From CAXSEF01 sp050955025 (GTDB lineage Bacteria > Pseudomonadota > Alphaproteobacteria > Acetobacterales > Acetobacteraceae): a DNA stretch of 5,291 nucleotides. Position 1 is the stretch's first letter; the number at the start of each line of letters is the position of its first letter. Below, piece by piece: positions 1 through 3,974 of the stretch. The notes under the pieces are model-generated. The model saw nothing but the letters and a program-made list of their open reading frames with translations, had not been told where the DNA came from and made no database searches. A program made the translations under genes and the position numbers. The DNA is taken from NCBI GenBank assembly GCA_050955025.1, contig JBPBQX010000356.1, forward strand, positions 1 through 5,291, read 5' to 3'.

Positions 1-319
1 GTCGTACACGCTGATGGCGGTGGCGGCCTGGCTGGTGTGGCGCAAGGCGGGGATCGCGCGGCGGCTGCACTACCGCGCGCTGCGGCTGTGGGGGTGGCAG
101 CTCGCGGCCAACGCGCTGTGGACGCCGGCGTTCTTCGGGCTGCACCAGCCGGGGCTGGCGCTCGGGGTGATCGTGGCGATGGACGCGCTGGTGGCCGCGA
201 CGCTGCTGGCGTTCCGCAGGGTCGACGCGCTGGCGGCGGGGCTGATGGCGCCGTACCTGGCGTGGGGGGCGTATGCGGCGTGGCTCAACGCCGGGCTGTG
301 GTGGCTGAACCGGGGGTAG
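1..319 (+). CDS. TspO/MBR family protein, 5'-truncated
   Basis: This is a membrane protein of the TspO/MBR (tryptophan-rich sensory protein) family, which binds tetrapyrroles and other ligands in the membrane and in some alphaproteobacteria modulates pigment and stress genes. The reading frame is open from base 2, so the start lies left of the window. About 105 residues are visible; the family is usually near 160, so roughly the first helix and loop are missing. Visible marks are YTLMAVAAWLVW at the start (helix 2 style), WQLAANALWTPAFFG at about residues 32-46 (family pattern W-QL-LN-W-P-FF), and the C-terminal PYLAWGAYAAWLN box followed by a last Asn. Tryptophan content is high and the segments are hydrophobic throughout. 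The TAG stop lies inside the left arm of repeat R1. The family call is secure; the ligand and physiological role cannot be read from the sequence. Confidence 0.9.
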   Translation, partial: SYTLMAVAAWLVWRKAGIARRLHYRALRLWGWQLAANALWTPAFFGLHQPGLALGVIVAMDALVAATLLAFRRVDALAAGLMAPYLAWGAYAAWLNAGLWWLNRG

Positions 320-447
320 GCAGGAAGGTCGAGGCTCTGCCTCGAGCTCCGCCAAGGGAAGCCCCTTGGATGGCTTTACTTAAGGTGAGGGATCAAAGGG
401 CCTCGGGCCCTTTGCGGGTTTGGGCAGAGCCCATGCTTTCTTGCCTG
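317..447 (+). repeat. Structured intergenic repeat, copy R1
   Basis: First of three related elements in the window. The ends pair over 12 consecutive positions (318-329 with 435-446, including three G-T wobbles). Inside are four hairpins: A, TCGAGGC/GCCTCGA (329-335 with 339-345, loop TCT); B, CCAAGGG/CCCTTGG (352-358 with 363-369); C, CAAAGGGCC/GGCCCTTTG (394-402 with 406-414, loop TCG); D, GGGC/GCCC (422-425 with 429-432, loop AGA). Between B and C lies unpaired CTTAAG (379-384). Hairpin A and the closing stem share bases 329-331, so they compete at that edge. No T-run follows any hairpin, so a classical intrinsic terminator is not supported. The element follows tspO and lies upstream of the ankyrin gene. 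Confidence 0.85.
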
Positions 448-470
448 CGTGGACGCGCCCGCGCTATGCC
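441..470 (+). promoter_or_regulatory. Weak candidate promoter at the right end of R1
   Basis: TTGCCT (441-446) and TATGCC (465-470) are separated by 18 nt, matching the -35 and -10 consensus at only 4/6 and 3/6. The geometry is sensible: a start site near 477 would give a short leader carrying the GGAGA ribosome-binding site at 486-490 and the ATG at 496. The -35-like hexamer comes from the terminal arm of repeat R1. In DNA this rich in GC such partial matches are uncertain, so this is a suggestion only. Confidence 0.22.
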
Positions 471-485
471 CGCGCGGCACGTCGC

Positions 486-490
486 GGAGA
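486..490 (+). promoter_or_regulatory. Ribosome-binding site deciding the ankyrin-protein start
   Basis: GGAGA sits 5 nt before the ATG at 496. The alternative in-frame ATGs at 433 and 466 have no comparable purine-rich site at the right distance, so this site supports the start that exposes an N-terminal signal peptide. Confidence 0.6.
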
Positions 491-495
491 GCGCC

Positions 496-1131
496 ATGAC
501 CCTGACCGCCCGGCTGTCCGCCGCCCTGTTCCTGCTGGCGCCGCTGCCGGCGCTGGCGCAGATCACCCCGCCGAGCACCAGCCACGTCGGCCCGGCGGTG
601 AGCGCGCCCGCGGCGAAGGACCTCGGCAAGGAGGCGCCGCCGCCCGCGCTGCCCGGCGCCGAGCCCGCGACGGAGGGCATCATCCCGGCCGACAAGTCCG
701 CGGCCGACCTGCCGCCCACGGAGGCGCTGTTCGACGCGATCCACCGTGGCGACGTGGCCAGCGCGCGCGACGCGCTGAACCGCGGCGCCGACCTCGAGGG
801 GCACAACGTGCTGGGGCAGTCGCCGCTCGACCTGTCGATCGACCTGAACCGCAACGACATCACGTTCCTGCTGCTGTCCATGCGCGGACCGGGCGGCGGC
901 GAGCGCGGGCCGCCCCGTGGCGCCGCGGAGGCCGAGGGCGCGCCGCCTGCCGCCGCCGCCCCGGCCCGCGGGCGCGCCGCGCGCGAGGCCAGGCGCGCGG
1001 GCCGCGCCCCGGCGCCCGCGGGCGAGCCGGTGGAGGCCGGCGCCGCGGACGGGCCGCGGCCGGTGCTGTTCGCCAACGACGGGGGCGTGCCGAAGCCGTC
1101 CGTGGGCTTCCTCGGCTTCTCGCTGCGCTGA
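496..1131 (+). CDS. Secreted ankyrin-like repeat protein
   Basis: This 211-residue protein is predicted to be exported. Residues 1-21 (MTLTARLSAALFLLAPLPALA) form a typical signal peptide with cleavage expected after the ALA at 19-21. A Pro/Ala-rich linker follows (about 22-72). One ankyrin-like unit and part of a second span about 74-130, with ALFDAIHRGDVASARDALNRGADL and then LGQSPLDLSIDLNRNDITFLLLS. Residues about 131-188 are low-complexity Gly/Ala/Pro/Arg. The end (about 188-211) is more normal in composition: PVLFANDGGVPKPSVGFLGF. The ATG at 496 was chosen because GGAGA lies 5 nt upstream and the signal peptide starts there; in-frame ATGs at 433 and 466 would put a charged extension before it. 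The ankyrin fold suggests protein binding in the periplasm. No partner or function is recognisable. crcB follows after 13 nt, suggesting co-transcription. Confidence 0.8.
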   Translation: MTLTARLSAALFLLAPLPALAQITPPSTSHVGPAVSAPAAKDLGKEAPPPALPGAEPATEGIIPADKSAADLPPTEALFDAIHRGDVASARDALNRGADLEGHNVLGQSPLDLSIDLNRNDITFLLLSMRGPGGGERGPPRGAAEAEGAPPAAAAPARGRAAREARRAGRAPAPAGEPVEAGAADGPRPVLFANDGGVPKPSVGFLGFSLR

Positions 1132-1144
1132 GCGGGCGCGTGCG

Positions 1145-1615
1145 GTGTCGCTGACCACCTGCCTGCTGGTGGCGCTCGGCGGGGCGGTGGGCACGGTCGC
1201 GCGCTACCTGCTCTCGGCCGCCACCGCCTCGCTGAGCCAGGGCGTGCCGTGGGGCACGATCGGCATCAACGTCGCGGGCTCCTTCCTGATCGGCCTGTTC
1301 GGCACGCTGACGCTGGCGCACGGGCGCCTTCCCGCGCCCGAGCCGCTGCGGCTGTTCGTGATGGTGGGCGTGTGCGGGGGATTCACGACCTTCTCGTCGT
1401 TCAGCCTGCAGACGCTGGACCTGCTGCGCGCCGGCGCGCCGGGCCGGGCCGGGGTCAACGTCGCGGCGTCGGTGGCGCTGTGCCTGGCCGCGGTCGCCGC
1501 CGGGCACCTGCTGGGCGCGCGGCTCAACGGCGGCGCCGTGCCGGTCGCGCAGGTCGCGGCCGGGGCGGGCGGGCCGACGCTGGAGCCTCGGGGCGGGCCC
1601 GGGGGCGCCGGCTGA
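1145..1615 (+). CDS. crcB: Fluoride ion channel CrcB/Fluc
   Basis: CrcB/Fluc proteins are small inner-membrane channels that work as antiparallel dimers and expel fluoride. The 156 residues show the family pattern: LVALGGAVGTVARYLL at 8-23 (helix 1), PWGTIGINVAGSFLIGLFGTL at 35-55 with the pore Asn at 42, and VGVCGGFTTFSSFSLQTLDLL at 74-94, where TTFSSF carries the two pore phenylalanines (83 and 86) and the central sodium-site segment. A fourth hydrophobic segment lies at about 104-124. The GTG at 1145 puts the GG-G-ARY motif at the usual distance from the N-terminus. No good Shine-Dalgarno is seen in the 13-nt gap after the ankyrin gene, so translational coupling is likely. The family is usually about 125 residues; here a Gly/Ala/Pro-rich tail from about 128 adds some 28. 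No fluoride riboswitch was recognised upstream. Confidence 0.93.
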   Translation: MSLTTCLLVALGGAVGTVARYLLSAATASLSQGVPWGTIGINVAGSFLIGLFGTLTLAHGRLPAPEPLRLFVMVGVCGGFTTFSSFSLQTLDLLRAGAPGRAGVNVAASVALCLAAVAAGHLLGARLNGGAVPVAQVAAGAGGPTLEPRGGPGGAG

Positions 1616-1650
1616 GGCGGCCTCCCTCCCGGCGCGGGCCCGGGGGCGCC
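1593..1650 (+). repeat. 17-nt direct repeat spanning the crcB stop
   Basis: GCGGGCCCGGGGGCGCC occurs identically at 1593-1609 (last codons of crcB) and 1634-1650 (after the stop), 41 nt apart. The second copy with its flank can also form a short stem, GGCGC (1631-1635) with GCGCC (1646-1650). It may be a slippage-type duplication in GC-rich DNA, or a weak stem-loop at the end of the crcB transcript. No T-run follows. Confidence 0.6.
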
Positions 1651-1713
1651 TGCCCCGCTCGGGTTCGTGGCGTTCCTGCCCGGAGGTTCCGGTGGCCCGC
1701 CTGGGTGGGCGGC

Positions 1714-1744
1714 GGAGGGAGCGCCCCGGCCTTCCTTTCCCTCC
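1714..1744 (+). promoter_or_regulatory. Leader hairpin abutting the acuI-like Shine-Dalgarno
   Basis: GGAGGGA (1714-1720) is perfectly complementary to TCCCTCC (1738-1744), giving a 7-bp stem with a 17-nt loop. The stem ends at the base directly before the AGGAG ribosome-binding site (1745-1749). It might influence ribosome access or stabilise the leader. The pairing is seen; any regulatory role is inferred, and such stems arise easily in this composition. Confidence 0.35.
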
Positions 1745-1749
1745 AGGAG
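1745..1749 (+). promoter_or_regulatory. Ribosome-binding site fixing the GTG start of the reductase
   Basis: AGGAG lies 8 nt before the GTG at 1758. It supports this GTG over the longer in-frame opening from 1692, which would add a Gly/Arg-rich N-terminus foreign to the family. Confidence 0.7.
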
Positions 1750-1757
1750 CACGACCC

Positions 1758-2741
1758 GTGACCGACGCCCCCTTCCCCGCCATCCTGGTTCCCGCGAAGG
1801 GGGCGCCCGCCGCCCTCGCCACGCTCTCGCCGGCCGACCTCATGCCCGGCGACGTTCTGCTGCGCGTCACGCACAGCGCGCTGAACTACAAGGACGGCCT
1901 GGCGCTGACCGGCCGCTCGCCCGTGGTGCGGCGCTGGCCCATGGTTCCCGGGATCGACCTGGCCGGCGAGGTTCTGGAGTCCGGCACCGACGCCTGCCGC
2001 CCCGGCGAGCGTGTCGTGCTCAACGGCTGGGGCCTGGGCGAGACGCACATGGGCGGCTACGCGGCCCGCGCCCGCGTGCAGGCGGGGTGGCTCGTGCCCC
2101 TGCCCGCCGCGTTCTCGCCCGCGCAGGCCATGGCGATCGGCACCGCGGGCTACACCGCGATGCTCGCCGTGCTCGCCCTGGAGCGGCACGGCCTGTCGCC
2201 GGCCGACGGCCCGGTGCTCGTGACGGGTGCGGCCGGCGGCGTCGGCTCCGTGGCCACGGCCCTGCTCGCCCGCCTCGGCTGGCACGTCCTCGCCTCCACC
2301 GGGCGGCCCGCGGAGGCCGGCTACCTGCGCGACCTGGGCGCCGCGGAGGTCCTCGACCGCGCCGAGCTGTCCGCGCCCGGCCGCCCGCTCGCGCCGGAGC
2401 GCTGGGCGGCCGCCGTCGACGCGGTCGGCTCCCACACCCTCGCCAACGTCCTCGCCGGCACGCGGCGCGGGGGCGCGGTCGCGGCGTGCGGCCTGGCGGC
2501 CGGCATGGACCTGCCCGCCAGCGTCGCGCCCTTCATCCTGCGCGGCGTCGCCCTGCTCGGCATCGACAGCGCCTTCTGCCCACGCCCGCGGCGCCTCGAG
2601 GCGTGGGACCGCCTCGCCACCGGCCTCGACCCCGCCGCCCTGGCCTCGATGACCCGCACCGTGCGCCTCGGCGACGTCCTGCACCTCGCGCCGCGGATCC
2701 TCGACGGGCAGGTCAGGGGGCGCGTCGTCGTGGAGATCTGA
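1758..2741 (+). CDS. YhdH/YhfP-family NADPH-dependent quinone / acrylyl-CoA reductase
   Basis: This 327-residue protein belongs to the zinc-independent medium-chain dehydrogenase/reductase group that includes E. coli YhdH and Rhodobacter AcuI, which reduces acryloyl-CoA to propionyl-CoA with NADPH. Length matches the family (about 325-330). Visible marks: a GroES-like N-terminal half with HSALNYKDGLALTG at 39-52 and VPGIDLAGEVLES at 63-75; GTAGYTAMLAV at 128-138; the nucleotide-binding VTGAAGGVGSVA at 155-166 with STGRP at 180-184, the position expected to choose NADPH; LRDLGAAEVLDR at 190-201; and the C-terminal GIDSAFCP at 268-275. The structural zinc cysteines of classical alcohol dehydrogenases are absent, as expected. 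It is probably cytoplasmic. The gene has its own ribosome-binding site and sits 142 nt after crcB, so it need not share that transcript. The exact substrate, acryloyl-CoA or another enone or quinone, cannot be fixed from sequence. Confidence 0.9.
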   Translation: MTDAPFPAILVPAKGAPAALATLSPADLMPGDVLLRVTHSALNYKDGLALTGRSPVVRRWPMVPGIDLAGEVLESGTDACRPGERVVLNGWGLGETHMGGYAARARVQAGWLVPLPAAFSPAQAMAIGTAGYTAMLAVLALERHGLSPADGPVLVTGAAGGVGSVATALLARLGWHVLASTGRPAEAGYLRDLGAAEVLDRAELSAPGRPLAPERWAAAVDAVGSHTLANVLAGTRRGGAVAACGLAAGMDLPASVAPFILRGVALLGIDSAFCPRPRRLEAWDRLATGLDPAALASMTRTVRLGDVLHLAPRILDGQVRGRVVVEI

Positions 2742-2867
2742 AGGCAAGGTTGAGGCTCCGCCTCAAACTCCGCCAAAGGCTGCGCCCTTGGAACGCATCC
2801 CTTAAGTGAGGCCAGTCCAGGGCGGCTCGCCCTGGCGGGTTCGGGCAGAGCCCGACCTTGCTTGCTA
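2741..2867 (+). repeat. Structured intergenic repeat, copy R2
   Basis: This copy fills the whole gap between two convergent genes. The ends pair over 11 positions (2742-2752 with 2853-2863, two wobbles). Hairpins correspond one to one with R1: A, TTGAGGC/GCCTCAA (2750-2756 with 2760-2766, loop TCC); B, CCAA-A-GGC/GCC-C-TTGG (2773-2780 with 2784-2791, one A-C mismatch); C, CCAGGGCG/CGCCCTGG (2817-2824 with 2828-2835, loop GCT); D, TCGGGC/GCCCGA (2841-2846 with 2850-2855, loop AGA). CTTAAG is at 2801-2806. The left edge starts at the TGA of the reductase and the right edge includes the TAG of the ketopantoate-reductase-like gene. It may act as a two-way transcript end, but no T-run is present. 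Confidence 0.87.
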
Positions 2868-3776
2868 GGCTCCCCGCCGCGCCTCGTACGCCCGCAGGTG
2901 CGTGCACGCGATCGCCAGCAGCGGCGCCGTTCCCGGCTCAGCCCGGCGCAGCAGGTCGCCGAGCACGTGCTCGCCTTCCGTGGCCGCCCCGCCCTCGACG
3001 TCGCGCAGCATGGACGCCGTCATCGCCGACCCGGGCTCTGCGAGCATCGCCCGCGCCCGCTCCATCGCCTTGGCGCGCGGCGCGAAGCCGTGCGCCGATG
3101 CGACCGCCGCGCACTCGTCGAGCAGCGCCAGTGCCAGCCCCGTGCCGCCCGCCGCCGCGATCGCGCCCACCGAGGCGCGCATCAGGCAGGTGATCCCCGC
3201 CAGCGACGCGATGAACACCCACTTCTCCCACATCTCCTGCACGATCGCGTCCGAGCGCCGCCCGTCGAACCCCGCGCCCTCGAACGCCGCCGCGATCGCG
3301 TCCGCCCGCGCCGTGCGCGCCCCGTCGCGCTCGCCGAACAGCAGCGTGTGCGCCCGGTTCAGGTGCACGACGCGCCCGGCGTCGTCCAGCGTCGCCGAGA
3401 TCAGGCACTCCCCGCCCAGCACCCGCCCCGCGCCGAACCGCGCGTCCAGCACGTCCAGGTGCGCCATCCCGTTGAGCAGCGGCAGCACCACGCCGCCCTC
3501 GCCCACCGCCGGCGCCATCGCCTCCACCGCGCCCGCCAGCGCCGGCGCCTTGCAGGACAGCACCACCACGTCGAACGCGCTGGCCACCTCCCCCACGAGG
3601 CAATGCGGCGCCGCCAGCGACACGTCGCCGTGCGGGCTGCGGATCGCCAGGCCGGTCGCGGCGAGCTGCGCCGCACGGGCGGGGCGCAGGAGGAACGTCA
3701 CGTCGCGACCGGCCTCCAGCAGCCGCCCGCCGAAATAGCCGCCCACCGCGCCGGCGCCGACAACGAGGATCCGCAT
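2865..3776 (-). CDS. Ketopantoate reductase (ApbA/PanE) family oxidoreductase
   Basis: This 303-residue protein has the two-domain ApbA/PanE fold, whose founding member reduces 2-dehydropantoate to pantoate with NADPH for coenzyme A synthesis. The N-terminal Rossmann motif is VVGAGAVGGYFGGRL at 5-19. VVLSCKAP at 71-78 carries the conserved Lys76, and LLNGM at 100-104 the conserved Asn. The C-terminal domain has EMWEKWVFIASLAG at 181-194 with the catalytic-type Lys185, and TASMLRDVEGG-TE at 253-267 with the substrate-binding Ser255 and Glu267. In E. coli PanE an Asn follows four residues after the catalytic Lys; here that position is Ile189, so activity on ketopantoate is uncertain and a related 2-oxo acid may be the substrate. 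The ATG at 3776 was chosen because GGAG lies 6 nt upstream and MRILVVGAG is the usual family start; a longer in-frame opening to 3821 would reach into repeat R3. Confidence 0.85.
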   Translation of the reverse strand: MRILVVGAGAVGGYFGGRLLEAGRDVTFLLRPARAAQLAATGLAIRSPHGDVSLAAPHCLVGEVASAFDVVVLSCKAPALAGAVEAMAPAVGEGGVVLPLLNGMAHLDVLDARFGAGRVLGGECLISATLDDAGRVVHLNRAHTLLFGERDGARTARADAIAAAFEGAGFDGRRSDAIVQEMWEKWVFIASLAGITCLMRASVGAIAAAGGTGLALALLDECAAVASAHGFAPRAKAMERARAMLAEPGSAMTASMLRDVEGGAATEGEHVLGDLLRRAEPGTAPLLAIACTHLRAYEARRGA

Positions 3777-3782
3777 GAGAGT

Positions 3783-3786
3783 CTCC
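3783..3786 (-). promoter_or_regulatory. Ribosome-binding site for the ketopantoate-reductase-like gene
   Basis: On the - strand GGAG lies 6 nt before the ATG at 3776. It supports that start over the upstream in-frame start at 3821, whose extra 15 residues would be encoded partly by repeat R3. Confidence 0.6.
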
Positions 3787-3789
3787 GCA

Positions 3790-3974
3790 GGACAGGAAGC
3801 AAGCATGAGGCTCTGCCTCAAACTCCACCAAGGGCCGGGCCCTTGGATCGCCTCTACTTAAGGGACGGGTTTCCAAAGGTCCTTGGCGGGTTCGGGCGGA
3901 GCTGCCGAAGGTTCCGACGATCCGCTTGGATCGTTGGAAGGGCAGCGGAGGGAGGGCCCGACCCTGCCTGCCTA
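3790..3974 (+). repeat. Structured intergenic repeat, copy R3, with an inserted palindrome
   Basis: Third copy, same + orientation as R1 and R2 although both flanking genes are on the - strand. Hairpin A is TGAGGC/GCCTCA (3806-3811 with 3815-3820, loop TCT). Hairpin B is CCAAGGG/CCCTTGG (3828-3834 with 3840-3846). CTTAAG is at 3857-3862. Hairpin C is degraded, with CCAA/TTGG only (3873-3876 with 3883-3886). The conserved GGCGGGTTCGGGC follows (3885-3897). Hairpin D is altered by an extra palindromic segment (3902-3950). The right end CCCTGCCTGCCTA includes the TAG stop (- strand) of the histidine kinase. The left end is only partly complementary to the right. The left edge lies in the leader of the ketopantoate-reductase-like gene; its exact border is uncertain. 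Confidence 0.83.
3901..3950. repeat. Near-palindromic segment inside R3
   Basis: The core is a 12-bp hairpin with one G-T pair: 3912-3923 pairs with 3928-3939, loop GCTT. GCTGCC (3901-3906) and GGCAGC (3941-3946) extend it after small interior bulges. The six bases GCGGAG occur at both edges (3896-3901 and 3945-3950). Copies R1 and R2 have nothing at this place. On the - strand the hairpin falls downstream of the kinase stop codon and could protect or end that transcript, but it lacks a T-run. Confidence 0.7.

Noticed and set aside
394..421. Hairpin C of R1 as a rho-independent terminator for tspO.
   Set aside because: The stem is strong (9 bp) but is followed by GCGGGTTTGGG, not a T-run. 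On the opposite strand there is no T-run either. It is better described as part of the repeat.
1061..1074. A string CGGTGCTGTTCGCC resembling part of the fluoride riboswitch upstream of crcB.
   Set aside because: It lies inside the ankyrin-protein coding frame (PVLFAN). The rest of the riboswitch fold and the expected pseudoknot partners were not found, and such a motif can arise by chance.
376..1194. Antisense open frames opposite the ankyrin-like gene (ends near 1076 and 1194).
   Set aside because: Low-complexity shadows with no ribosome-binding site or recognisable motif. The + strand frame has a signal peptide and ankyrin pattern.
1524..2747. A 407-residue open frame on the - strand opposite the reductase.
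   Set aside because: Composition is Arg/Gly/His-rich with no family motif, and it lies antisense to the clear YhdH/AcuI-type gene.
3777..3821. An upstream start at 3821 that would extend the ketopantoate-reductase-like protein by 15 residues.
   Set aside because: The extension comes from repeat R3 and the leader, precedes the usual MRILVVGAG family start, and the GGAG site fits the ATG at 3776.
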